From an uncultured bacterium (GTDB lineage: Bacteria > Verrucomicrobiota > Kiritimatiellia > RFP12 > UBA1067): a DNA stretch of 43,946 nucleotides. Within the stretch, counting starts at the first letter, position 1. Each line of letters begins with the position of its first letter. Both the position numbers and the translations under genes were made by a program. Below, in pieces: positions 1 to 6,563 of the stretch. The stretch is taken from NCBI GenBank assembly GCA_902775595.1, contig CACYNF010000010.1, forward strand, positions 1 through 43,946, in the 5' to 3' direction. The notes beneath the pieces are model-generated. The model was not told where the DNA came from, did no database searches, and worked only from the letters and a program-made list of their open reading frames with translations.

Positions 1-1
1 C

Positions 2-283
2 GTCCGCGCGGGGATGGTTAAGCGCGCTGCCGACTACGCCTGGAGCTGGATATCCACGTCTGACAGCACTTTCGCGGGGTCTGTCCCCGACGGGAGACTT
101 ATGAGGAGGGTGGCGCAGATAGGGGCGGGGAAGATATTCGGAAGTCTCGCGTTCGTGACTGCCGCTGCGTTTGCGCTGGGTGACCGGTTCCGGTCGCGGA
201 GCGTCACGGCAAGGGAGGTGGGGGAGTTTGGCTACGCGACGCACGGCTGGAGGCTCGCGAAGGCGGCGAAAAGTGCGTCGTGA
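2..283 (+). CDS. REP-associated tyrosine transposase (RAYT), C-terminal part, cut by window edge
   Basis: The frame is open from base 2 and begins VRAGMVKRAADYAWSW, which matches the C-terminal 'NPVRAGLV...DYxWSS' signature of the Y1/TnpA_REP transposase family (IS200/IS605-related, catalysing single-strand cleavage at REP hairpins). The catalytic HUH and Tyr region would lie upstream, outside the window. About 94 residues remain, ending at TGA 281-283; the last part (GEFGYATHGWRLAK) is a family-like tail as I recall it. Unusually, a GGGG-TCTGT-CCCC hairpin lies inside the reading frame (76-88), and another copy lies 240 bp downstream, so the gene carries its own candidate REP. Whether the complete gene is intact cannot be seen. 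Confidence 0.75.
   Translation, partial: VRAGMVKRAADYAWSWISTSDSTFAGSVPDGRLMRRVAQIGAGKIFGSLAFVTAAAFALGDRFRSRSVTAREVGEFGYATHGWRLAKAAKSAS
71..90. repeat. REP-like hairpin, copy 1 (inside transposase frame)
   Basis: The sequence TTCGCGGGGTCTGTCCCCGA holds the inverted repeat CGGGG/CCCCG around TCTGT. It matches copy 2 at 322-341 in all but one base. It is read through in frame by the transposase (FAGSVPD). Confidence 0.7.
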
Positions 284-321
284 AAGGTGGAATGGCGATG
301 ACGGCCAATAAAATAGCAATA

Positions 322-341
322 TTCGTGGGGTCTGTCCCCGA
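322..341. repeat. REP-like hairpin, copy 2 (downstream of transposase)
   Basis: The sequence TTCGTGGGGTCTGTCCCCGA is 19/20 identical to copy 1. It lies in the spacer between the transposase fragment and mrp. A hairpin flanking a RAYT gene is the usual arrangement for a REP element served by that transposase. Confidence 0.7.
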
Positions 342-375
342 GCGACTTGTGGATGTGCTCAACAAGGGCTGAATA

Positions 376-384
376 TGGTATAAT
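376..384 (+). promoter_or_regulatory. Extended -10 promoter of mrp
   Basis: TGGTATAAT is a perfect extended -10 (TGn plus TATAAT). No convincing -35 lies 16-18 bp upstream. The expected start near 391 gives a leader of about 22 nt containing the Shine-Dalgarno AAGGAG (402-407), 6 nt before the mrp ATG at 414. Confidence 0.65.
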
Positions 385-413
385 GCTCCTGAGTTGATGA
401 CAAGGAGTATTAA

Positions 414-1235
414 ATGTCTGAAGAATGTACGCATGATTGCTCGACCTGCGGAAAGAACTGCGGGGACAGGAAGGAGAAGTTCGACTTCTCCGCGAAGCTG
501 AATGCCGCGTCGAAAGTCGGCAAGGTGATAGCCGTGGCGTCCGGGAAGGGCGGCGTCGGAAAGAGCTTCGTGACGACTATGCTCGCAGTCGCCGCGGCAA
601 AGCGCGGCCTCAAGGTGGGAATCCTCGACGCAGACGTGACGGGTCCCTCGATCCCCAAGGCGTTCGGTCTCGCCGGGTCGACCTGGAAGTCTGACGACGG
701 CATCGAGCCGACAATGACGAATTCCGGAATCAAGGTCATCTCGCTCAACATGCTTGTCGAAGATCCATCCGATCCCGTCGTTTGGCGCGGCCCGGTGATC
801 GCGGGACTTGTTAAGCAGTTCTGGACGGATGTCCACTGGGGTGAGCTCGACGTTATGTTCGTCGACATGCCGCCGGGAACGGGCGACGTGCCGCTCACGG
901 TCTTCCAGTCGCTACCGGTCGACGGCGTTGTTGTCGTATCCTCGCCGCAGGAGCTCGTCGAGATGATCGTATCGAAGTCCGTCAAGATGGCGAAGATGAT
1001 GGAGAAGCCCGTCATAGGGCTCGTCGAGAACATGAGCTACCTGAAGTGCCCTGACTGCGGAAGGGAAATCGCCTTGTTCGGAGAATCGAAGGCCGAGGCG
1101 ATTGCGAAGAAGTTCGACATCCCCGCCGTGGTGCGACTTCCGATTGATCCCTCGTTCGCGGCGTCGATCGACGCAGGTGCCGCGGAGCTGATCGAGATCC
1201 CCGGTTTCGAGGAGTTCGCGGAGAAGCTCGCCTGA
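414..1235 (+). CDS. mrp: Mrp/NBP35-family Fe-S cluster carrier ATPase
   Basis: This is a P-loop NTPase of the Mrp/ApbC/NBP35 family, 273 residues, which binds and hands over [4Fe-4S] clusters to client apoproteins in the cytoplasm. The deviant Walker A GKGGVGKS is at residues 44-51, LDADVTGPS at 71-79 and DMPPGTGD at 151-158. A CPDC pair at 212-215 is the cluster-bridging CxxC of the dimer. The N-terminus carries four cysteines (C5, C9, C12, C16), like the ferredoxin-like N-terminal site of NBP35-type members; the usual MIP18/DUF59 domain is absent. AAGGAG precedes ATG. The stop overlaps the next start (TGATG), so translation is probably coupled to the J-domain gene. Confidence 0.92.
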   Translation: MSEECTHDCSTCGKNCGDRKEKFDFSAKLNAASKVGKVIAVASGKGGVGKSFVTTMLAVAAAKRGLKVGILDADVTGPSIPKAFGLAGSTWKSDDGIEPTMTNSGIKVISLNMLVEDPSDPVVWRGPVIAGLVKQFWTDVHWGELDVMFVDMPPGTGDVPLTVFQSLPVDGVVVVSSPQELVEMIVSKSVKMAKMMEKPVIGLVENMSYLKCPDCGREIALFGESKAEAIAKKFDIPAVVRLPIDPSFAASIDAGAAELIEIPGFEEFAEKLA

Positions 1236-1606
1236 TGCTCTGGATCGGCCCACTCGCCGGAGCGATACTGTTCTCGCGCGGCGGCCTGCTCGGCGCTCTC
1301 GTGGGATCGCTCCTCGGCGGCTGGGTCGAGCGGCGCATCCGCGAGGAGCGGTGGCGTGCCGGCGGTGCCCGCCGGTCTCCGCGTCAGCGCGCGAACCCCC
1401 TTGCCAACGCCTACCGAACGCTCGGTGTGAAGCCGTCGGCGTCGGACGAGGAGGTGAAGCGCGCCTATCGCGAGAAGGCGAAGTCGTGCCATCCCGACAT
1501 CCTGCGCTCGCAGGGAGCGTCGGAACGGAAAATCGCCGAGGCGACCGAGCGGATGTCGCGGATCAACGCCGCTTGGACCGCCATCAGCAAGGAGAGGAAC
1601 ATATGA
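1235..1606 (+). CDS. Small membrane-anchored J-domain protein
   Basis: The protein has 123 residues. Residues 1-30 form a glycine-rich hydrophobic segment (IGPLAGAILFSRGGLLGALVG), probably a membrane anchor, followed by a basic stretch. A J domain fills the C-terminal half (about 58-120): the HPD signature is in KSCHPDI, after the typical helix II (ASDEEVKRAYREKAK). J domains stimulate DnaK ATPase, so this is a DjlA/DjlC-like co-chaperone that would recruit DnaK to the membrane. It lacks the G/F and zinc-finger regions of DnaJ. The start overlaps the mrp stop and the end overlaps the ruvC start (ATGA), so the three genes are one translation-coupled unit. The client is unknown; a link to Fe-S transfer by Mrp is only inferred from position. 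Confidence 0.8.
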   Translation: MLWIGPLAGAILFSRGGLLGALVGSLLGGWVERRIREERWRAGGARRSPRQRANPLANAYRTLGVKPSASDEEVKRAYREKAKSCHPDILRSQGASERKIAEATERMSRINAAWTAISKERNI

Positions 1607-2100
1607 TAATTCTCGGTGTCGACACCTCGCTTCGCTCGACGGGCTTCGGCGTCCTTGAGACGAAGGGCTCGCGCCTCGTTGCGCTCGACTACGGCAACAT
1701 CCCGAACGCGGCAAAGCTGCCGCTGTCGGAGTGCCTGAGGCGCATTCACGAGAAGATCGCCGAGCTGATCGCCGCATGGAACCCTGACGTCATGAGCGTG
1801 GAGAAGGTGATCTACGGCAAGAACGCTAACACGATGATGGTGCTCGGCGAGGCGCGCGGAGCCGTGATAGTCGCAGGCGTCGACGCGGGAAAGCCCATCT
1901 ACGAATATGAACCGCGCCGTGTCAAGATGGCGGTATGCGGCAACGGACTTGCCGAGAAGGAGCAGATACAGCGCATGGTTAAGACGCTTTTATCGCTCTC
2001 GGAGCTTCCGCAGAACGATGCGGCCGACGCCCTTGCGCTCGCCATCTGCCACGCCCACGCCTCGCCGCTTCTCGCCAGGGACGGCACAAACCTTGTGTAA
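1603..2100 (+). CDS. ruvC: Crossover junction endodeoxyribonuclease RuvC
   Basis: RuvC cuts Holliday junctions made during recombination. The 165-residue length is close to the usual 160-175. The four acidic catalytic residues are visible: D7 in GVDTS, E67 in SVEKV, and D139/D142 in NDAADALA. I chose ATG 1603, which overlaps the TGA of the J-domain gene and follows GGAGAGG; a longer in-frame extension upstream has no RuvC similarity. ruvA and ruvB are not in this window. The rubredoxin promoter begins directly after the stop codon. Confidence 0.95.
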   Translation: MIILGVDTSLRSTGFGVLETKGSRLVALDYGNIPNAAKLPLSECLRRIHEKIAELIAAWNPDVMSVEKVIYGKNANTMMVLGEARGAVIVAGVDAGKPIYEYEPRRVKMAVCGNGLAEKEQIQRMVKTLLSLSELPQNDAADALALAICHAHASPLLARDGTNLV

Positions 2101-2102
2101 TT

Positions 2103-2134
2103 TGGTATAATCCACGCATCGGGCAAGGTGCCCG
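2103..2134 (+). promoter_or_regulatory. Extended -10 promoter and leader hairpin of rubredoxin
   Basis: TGGTATAAT (2103-2111) starts 3 nt after the ruvC stop. The leader then contains the hairpin CGGGCA-AGG-TGCCCG (2120-2134). This could stabilise the mRNA 5' end or regulate it; no T-run follows, so it is not a classic terminator. Confidence 0.6.
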
Positions 2135-2169
2135 GTATCGTCAGTACTGCTCAAGAAAGGAACAGGACA

Positions 2170-2307
2170 ATGAAGAAATACGTATGCAAGGTCTGCGGAT
2201 ACGTCTACGACCCCGCGAACAACAACGGCGTCGCGTTCGAGGACCTGCCCGAAGACTGGACCTGCCCCATGTGCGGCGTGGGCAAGGACCAGTTCGAGGA
2301 AATGTGA
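2170..2307 (+). CDS. Rubredoxin, short (45-residue) form
   Basis: The translation starts [15 protein letters not shown] and ends [17 protein letters not shown]. The two iron-binding CxxC pairs are C6/C9 and C32/C35. Rubredoxin carries single electrons through an Fe(Cys)4 site in the cytoplasm, often to oxygen- or peroxide-detoxifying enzymes in anaerobes. Most rubredoxins have 52-54 residues; this one lacks about seven in the loop between the pairs, as in the known 45-residue Desulfovibrio desulfuricans form. AAAGGA lies 9 nt before ATG. It has its own promoter. Its stop codon directly abuts the stop codon of convergent nfnB, with no terminator in between. Confidence 0.93.
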   Translation: MKKYVCKVCGYVYDPANNNGVAFEDLPEDWTCPMCGVGKDQFEEM

Positions 2308-3723
2308 TTACTTCTTGAGGTAGGCGGAAATTCCCGCCGCGGCTTTCCGCCCCTCGCCCATGGCGAGAATCACGGTCGCGGCTCCAAGCACGATGTCGCC
2401 GCCGGCGAATACGCCGGGTATCGACGTCATGTTCGTCTCGGGATCGACGACGATGTTTCCGCGCTTGTTGATCTCAAGCCCCTCGGTCGTCGTCGGGATA
2501 AGCGGGTTCGATGCGTTTCCGACCGCGACCACAACCGTGTCGACGTCGAGGACGAATTCGCTGCCTTCGATTGCGACAGGGCTGCGGCGTCCAGATGCGT
2601 CGGGCTCGCCAAGCTCGTACTTTAGGCACTCAAGTCCCGCAACAGCGCCCTTGCCGTCGCTCAAGACGCGCTTGGCGTTCTCGAGCATGTGGAACTCGAC
2701 ACCCTCTTCCTTCGCGTGCTCGACCTCTTCCTTGCGCGCGGGCATTTCGGCTTCGCTGCGGCGGTAGATGAGGTAGACTTTCTCTGCGCCGAGCCGGAGA
2801 GCCATGCGGCTCGCGTCCATCGCGACGTTTCCGCCGCCAAGGACTGCGACCTTCTTGCCGTGCCAGAAAGGAGTGTCGGCATTGCCTTCGAGGTAGGCCT
2901 TCATGAGGTTTGCGCGAGTCAGATACTCGTTCGCCGAAAAGACGCCGTTGAGGTTCTCGCCTTCGATCCCCATGAACTTCGGAAGCCCCGCGCCCGTGCC
3001 GACGAAAACGGCGTCGAAGCCATCCTTCTCGATGAGGTCCTTCAGCTTGCGCGTGCGGCCGATCACGAAGTTGTTCTCGATCTTGACGCCGAGCTGCTTG
3101 ATCGCCTCGATCTCGTGCCTGACGATCGCCTTCGGGAGACGGAACTCGGGGATGCCGTAGACGAGAACGCCGCCGCAGCGGTGGAACGCCTCGAACACCG
3201 TGACGTCGTGGCCCGCCTTCGCGCAGTCCGCCGCGCACGTTATCGACGCGGGGCCTGAGCCGATGACGGCAACCTTCTTCCCGGTCTTTGGCGCACAGGC
3301 GACGGGCTTCTCCGCGCCGGTCTCGCGCGCGAGGTCGGCGCAGAAGCGCTCCACGCGGCCGATAGCGACCGCCTTGTCGACGTCCTTGAGAAGCTTGCCC
3401 ATCGTACAGAACTTCTGGCACTGCTTCTCCTGCGGGCAGACGCGTCCGCAGACAGCCGGGAGTAGCGAAGTCTCCTTGATTATGTCGAGGGCTCCGGCGA
3501 AATCCCCCTCCGCGGCCTTTGCGAGAAAGCCGGGGATATTGATCGCTACGGGGCAGCCCTGCATGCACGGCTTAGTCGGACACTGGAGGCAGCGCGACGC
3601 CTCGGTCTTCGCCATCTCGGCCGTGTAGCCGAGCGCGACTTCGTTCATGTTGCGCGCGCGCACGGCGGCGTCCTGCTGGGGCATCGCCTGCGGCGGAATA
3701 GCCATCTTCTCTTTCGGTGTCAT
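2308..3723 (-). CDS. nfnB: NfnB / GltD-like large subunit of NADH-dependent ferredoxin:NADP+ oxidoreductase
   Basis: The 471-residue flavoprotein matches the glutamate-synthase-small-subunit-like family (GltA/SudA/NfnB). Two N-terminal [4Fe-4S] motifs are visible: C45, C48, C53, C57 and C92, C96, C102, C106. The FAD site GSGPAS is at about 155-160, and an NADPH site (VLGGGNVAMD followed by YLIYRRS) lies near 330-360. With NfnA it would couple ferredoxin and NADH oxidation to NADP+ reduction by flavin-based bifurcation in the cytoplasm. The start ATG at 3723 overlaps the nfnA stop (ATGA), which decides against the longer in-frame ORF reaching back to 3894. There is no glutamate synthase large subunit nearby, supporting Nfn over GltD. 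Confidence 0.88.
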   Translation of the reverse strand: MTPKEKMAIPPQAMPQQDAAVRARNMNEVALGYTAEMAKTEASRCLQCPTKPCMQGCPVAINIPGFLAKAAEGDFAGALDIIKETSLLPAVCGRVCPQEKQCQKFCTMGKLLKDVDKAVAIGRVERFCADLARETGAEKPVACAPKTGKKVAVIGSGPASITCAADCAKAGHDVTVFEAFHRCGGVLVYGIPEFRLPKAIVRHEIEAIKQLGVKIENNFVIGRTRKLKDLIEKDGFDAVFVGTGAGLPKFMGIEGENLNGVFSANEYLTRANLMKAYLEGNADTPFWHGKKVAVLGGGNVAMDASRMALRLGAEKVYLIYRRSEAEMPARKEEVEHAKEEGVEFHMLENAKRVLSDGKGAVAGLECLKYELGEPDASGRRSPVAIEGSEFVLDVDTVVVAVGNASNPLIPTTTEGLEINKRGNIVVDPETNMTSIPGVFAGGDIVLGAATVILAMGEGRKAAAGISAYLKK

Positions 3724-4574
3724 TTGAAAATCCCCGCCTTGCAAACGTGTTCCTTCGCGGCCTGCTCCTGCGGCTTGAACGCGCCCATGCGCGAAAGCAT
3801 CTGGTCCCAGTCGACTTCGTGGCCGTCGAATTCCGGGCCGTCGACGCAGACGAACTTCGTTTTGCCGCCGACCGACACGCGGCAGCCGCCGCACATTCCC
3901 GTGCCGTCGATCATGATCGTGTTGAGCGAAACGGTCGTCTTGACGCCGTAGGGCTTCGTCGCGAGCGCGCAGAACTTCATCATGATGGGCGGACCGATTG
4001 CAATCACTTCGTCGACCGCGCCTGCTTCGCAGAGCTCCTTCAGGGGCTCCGTCACGAGACCTTTGCGGCCGGAGCTTCCGTCATCGGTCATGAGGATCAG
4101 GTTTTCACCGGCGATCGCGGCCATTTCGTCCTTCATGACGAAAAGCCCTTCGTTCCTCGCGCCCATGATGATAGTCACCTTGTTGCCCGCCGCCTTAAGC
4201 GCTTGGGCGATCGGGTGCATCGGCGCGACGCCTATGCCGCCGCCAACGCAGACGACATGACCGGGCTTCTCGCCGTTTTCGCCGCGGATCGAGGTGGGGC
4301 GTCCGAGTGGGCCGAGAAGGGCGGCGATGGAGTCTCCGGGCTCAAGGCGCGAAAGCTTCGTAGTCGTTGCGCCGACTGTCTGGAAGATGACGGTGATCGT
4401 GCCTTTTTCGGTATCGGCGTCGGCGATGGTGAGCGGAATGCGTTCGCCCAGCTCGTCGTCGACCATAAGGATGACGAACTGGCCCGCCTTGCGCTCCTGC
4501 GCGACGAGTGGCGCCTCGAGCTGCATCTTGTAGACGTTGTCGGACAGTCTACTTTTCGATATGATTCTGTTCAT
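3720..4574 (-). CDS. nfnA: NfnA / SudB-like FAD-[2Fe-2S] subunit of ferredoxin:NADP+ oxidoreductase
   Basis: The 284-residue protein is a ferredoxin-NADP+ reductase-fold subunit: an FAD domain (about 1-100, with RIPLTIAD), an NAD-binding domain (GGGIGVAPMHP near 111-121) and a C-terminal iron-sulfur site with C228, C231 and C243 in the MCGGC...FVCVDGPEFDG signature. It would receive NADH electrons and, with NfnB, form the bifurcating NfnAB complex; the alternative name is sulfide dehydrogenase subunit SudB. A dihydroorotate-dehydrogenase electron-transfer subunit (PyrK) is similar, but the pairing with nfnB decides. Transcribed from its own extended -10, divergent from rluB. Confidence 0.88.
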   Translation of the reverse strand: MNRIISKSRLSDNVYKMQLEAPLVAQERKAGQFVILMVDDELGERIPLTIADADTEKGTITVIFQTVGATTTKLSRLEPGDSIAALLGPLGRPTSIRGENGEKPGHVVCVGGGIGVAPMHPIAQALKAAGNKVTIIMGARNEGLFVMKDEMAAIAGENLILMTDDGSSGRKGLVTEPLKELCEAGAVDEVIAIGPPIMMKFCALATKPYGVKTTVSLNTIMIDGTGMCGGCRVSVGGKTKFVCVDGPEFDGHEVDWDQMLSRMGAFKPQEQAAKEHVCKAGIFK

Positions 4575-4605
4575 GGTGCTTTTTGCCCAAAAAAGTTAGC
4601 CGCAA

Positions 4606-4614
4606 AATATACCA
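4606..4614 (-). promoter_or_regulatory. Extended -10 promoter of nfnAB
   Basis: On the minus strand this reads TGGTATATT, preceded by AAAAT. The expected start near 4599 leaves a leader of about 25 nt before ATG at 4574, without a strong Shine-Dalgarno. It is divergent from the rluB promoter 50 bp away. Confidence 0.6.
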
Positions 4615-4660
4615 ATTTTCACGCACGCGGTCAAGTGCCTTGCGGGCCGGGGGCGCACTT

Positions 4661-4669
4661 TGGTATAAT
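4661..4669 (+). promoter_or_regulatory. Extended -10 promoter of rluB, near-leaderless
   Basis: TGGTATAAT ends only 11 nt before the rluB ATG (4681). A normal start 6-7 nt after the -10 gives a 5' leader of about 5 nt with no room for a Shine-Dalgarno. Confidence 0.65.
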
Positions 4670-4680
4670 GAACAAAACGC

Positions 4681-5394
4681 ATGGAAGAACGACTTCAGAA
4701 CGTATTGAGCCACGCAGGCGTCGCCTCGCGCCGCAGGGCGGCCGAGATCATCGCCGAGGGGCGCGTCACCGTCGATGGAGTGGTGATAAAGGAGGCTGGT
4801 GCGCGCGTCGATCCCGCCGCGGTGAAAATCGCGGTCGACGGCAGACCGCTCGCCGCGCCGGAGCCGAAGCGGACGGTGATGCTCTACAAGCCTGTAGGGG
4901 TCTTGAGCTCCACGAGCGATCCTTTTGGCGGAAAGACGGTCGCGGAACTCGTCACTACGCCCGAGCGGCTCGTTCCCGTCGGCCGTCTCGACAAGGATTC
5001 CGAGGGAATGCTCCTCATGTCGAACGACGGCGACCTCACTCTCCGCCTCACACATCCGCGCTACGAACACGAGAAGACGTACATTGTCCGCGCCGCAGGG
5101 CGCTGGAGCGAGGAAAAGCTGCGCGTCCTTAGGGGGCCCGTCAAGATGCCCGACGGCTATGTGACGCGCCCTGTGCCGGTGAAGGTGCTCGAAGGCCCCG
5201 TGAACAACGTCACGACGCTCGAGTTCCGCCTGCGCGAAGGGCGCAAGAGGCAGATCCGCTACATGTGCTCTGCCGCGCATCTCGTCGTCGTCTCGCTTAA
5301 GCGCGTTGCCGTCGGACGACTTGCGCTCGACCCTGCGCTTGCCCCCGGCGAATGGCGAGACCTCACGCCCGAAGAACTGGAGTTGCTGAAATGA
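4681..5394 (+). CDS. rluB: RsuA/RluB-family rRNA pseudouridine synthase
   Basis: The enzyme isomerises a uridine in ribosomal RNA to pseudouridine. Residues 1-60 form an S4 RNA-binding domain (RLQNVLSHAGVASRRRA, EGRVTVDG). The catalytic signature GRLD is at 101-104, with D104 the nucleophile, followed by SEGMLLMSNDGDL. The KRQIRYM segment near 196 is the family's C-terminal motif. The length (237) fits RluB/RsuA. RluB (23S) is slightly more likely than RsuA, but family members are hard to separate from sequence alone. The final ATGA overlaps the next gene's start. There is no Shine-Dalgarno; see the promoter entry. Confidence 0.9.
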   Translation: MEERLQNVLSHAGVASRRRAAEIIAEGRVTVDGVVIKEAGARVDPAAVKIAVDGRPLAAPEPKRTVMLYKPVGVLSSTSDPFGGKTVAELVTTPERLVPVGRLDKDSEGMLLMSNDGDLTLRLTHPRYEHEKTYIVRAAGRWSEEKLRVLRGPVKMPDGYVTRPVPVKVLEGPVNNVTTLEFRLREGRKRQIRYMCSAAHLVVVSLKRVAVGRLALDPALAPGEWRDLTPEELELLK

Positions 5395-5804
5395 CGCACG
5401 AGGAGAAGGCGGAAGAACTTTTTAGAAGCGGCATGAACTGCTCGCAGTCCGTGTTCTGCGCGTTTGCCGACGAACTTGGCATGGACCGCGAGACGGCGGC
5501 GAAGGTCTCGTGCGGGCTCGGCGGTGGCGTCGGGCGGATGCGCGAAGTGTGCGGCGCGGTAACTGGCGCCACGCTCGTCCTCGGGATGCGACATGGCCCA
5601 GACAAGGTGGCGACATATCCGCACGTGCAGGCGTTTGCGGAGAAGTTCAAGGCGGAGTGCGGCTCTATCGTCTGCCGCGAGCTTCTGGCCGGGACTGGCG
5701 CGACTCAGGGCGGAGCGCCCGAGGCGCGGACCGAGGGGTATTACAAGAAGCGCCCGTGCGTCGAGCTCGTGAAACTCGCCACGCGGCTGTTGGAGGAGTG
5801 TTAA
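5391..5804 (+). CDS. C_GCAxxG_C_C family redox protein
   Basis: This 137-residue protein shows the spaced cysteines of the C_GCAxxG_C_C family: NCSQSVFCAFA, SCGLGGGVGRMREVCGAVTGA, CRELL and the final C. The family is found in anaerobes, is often annotated as putative redox-active, and some members are fused to or sit near electron-transfer proteins; its substrate is not established. I chose ATG 5391, which overlaps the rluB stop (ATGA) and begins the family-like MTHEEKAEELF; a longer ORF from 5352 would run through rluB. It is translationally coupled to rluB and followed by a large palindromic element. Confidence 0.88.
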   Translation: MTHEEKAEELFRSGMNCSQSVFCAFADELGMDRETAAKVSCGLGGGVGRMREVCGAVTGATLVLGMRHGPDKVATYPHVQAFAEKFKAECGSIVCRELLAGTGATQGGAPEARTEGYYKKRPCVELVKLATRLLEEC

Positions 5805-5935
5805 GAAAACAACATTGACAACTGGTAAAAACAACTTCCTTTGCGGCGGGCAACGCGCCCGCCGGTTCAAGAACGCCGCGAGGTTTCGCGGCGAGAAAGA
5901 TAGTGTTGTTTTCACAAGTTGTTTCAGTTGTTTTC
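5805..5935. repeat. 131 bp imperfect palindrome with two inner hairpins
   Basis: The outer arms start with GAAAACAAC (5805-5813) and end with its complement GTTGTTTTC (5927-5935). The arms stay similar over about 30 nt, each with three AACAAC-type units. Between them are two GC-rich hairpins: CGGCGGGC/GCCCGCCG (5844-5851 with 5857-5864) and CGCCGCGA/TCGCGGCG (5874-5881 with 5886-5893). The whole could fold as a three-arm structure. It may end the rluB transcript, but it looks more like a miniature mobile or REP-derived element. Confidence 0.7.
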
Positions 5936-5945
5936 AATATAGGCA

Positions 5946-6533
5946 ATGCAAGTAGTAAAGAGCGATGAAGAGGGGCTTGAGGCCGCTGCAAAGGTTCTGC
6001 TTGCGGGCGGCGTAGCGGTGATTCCGACCGACACGGTCTACGGCCTTGCCGCCCATCCCGATTTCCCAGAGGCCGTTGACCGGCTCTACACGATCAAGGG
6101 ACGCGAGGCGAAGAAGCCAATCGCCTTGCTTGCCGCGGATGTAGAAGTAGTCGAACACTTTGGCTACCAAATTACTGGCAAGGCCTGTGAGCTTGTTAAG
6201 CATTGGCCAGGCGGCCTCACGTTGATTCTTTCCAAATCAACTTTAAACTCTCAACTTTCAACTTTGAACTCAGCCGAAGGCTTTCGCGTTCCCGACCACG
6301 ACTGGACGCGGCGGCTTCTTGCGAAGTGCGGCGGGCTTTTGCGCGTGACGAGCGCGAATCTCTCGGGTCAGCGCGCGGCGACCGACGCGCCGGCGGCGCT
6401 TGCGGACGTCGGTCTTTCCGCAGACATCGTAGTCGACGACGGCATAAGCCCCGGCGGAGTACCGTCGACAGTCGTCAAGGTCGGCCCAGGGGGGGGAATA
6501 GAAGTTTTGCGCCGTGGCGGCGTCGAAATCTGA
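5946..6533 (+). CDS. tsaC: L-threonylcarbamoyladenylate synthase (TsaC/Sua5/YwlC)
   Basis: The enzyme makes threonylcarbamoyl-AMP from threonine, bicarbonate and ATP, the first step of t6A modification at tRNA position 37. At 195 residues it is the short TsaC form without the Sua5 C-terminal domain. Visible motifs are PTDTVYGLA (about 27-35), KGREAKKPIALL (51-62) and SANLSG (near 137). The loop STLNSQLSTLNS before FRVPDH is encoded by a (CAACTTT)-type repeat and is AT-rich compared with the rest. No clear Shine-Dalgarno precedes ATG 5946. The partner step gene tcdA lies 5 kb downstream on the other strand. Confidence 0.92.
   Translation: MQVVKSDEEGLEAAAKVLLAGGVAVIPTDTVYGLAAHPDFPEAVDRLYTIKGREAKKPIALLAADVEVVEHFGYQITGKACELVKHWPGGLTLILSKSTLNSQLSTLNSAEGFRVPDHDWTRRLLAKCGGLLRVTSANLSGQRAATDAPAALADVGLSADIVVDDGISPGGVPSTVVKVGPGGGIEVLRRGGVEI
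6238..6272 (+). repeat. Heptanucleotide tandem repeat inside tsaC
   Basis: Five 7-mers in a row: CAACTTT, AAACTCT, CAACTTT, CAACTTT, GAACTCA. The unit length is not a multiple of three, so gain or loss of one unit would shift the tsaC frame. Confidence 0.8.
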
Positions 6534-6539
6534 TATAAT
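6531..6539 (+). promoter_or_regulatory. Extended -10 promoter of the mannitol-dehydrogenase-family gene
   Basis: TGATATAAT overlaps the tsaC stop codon (TGA 6531-6533). The leader of about 18 nt holds AAGGAG before ATG 6564. No good -35 is seen. Confidence 0.6.
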
Positions 6540-6563
6540 CTACGAAACTAAAGGAGAGATGCA

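Noticed and set aside
2308-3723. Considered as glutamate synthase small subunit GltD
   Set aside because: No gltB nearby, and the overlapping NfnA/SudB-type partner points to NfnAB.
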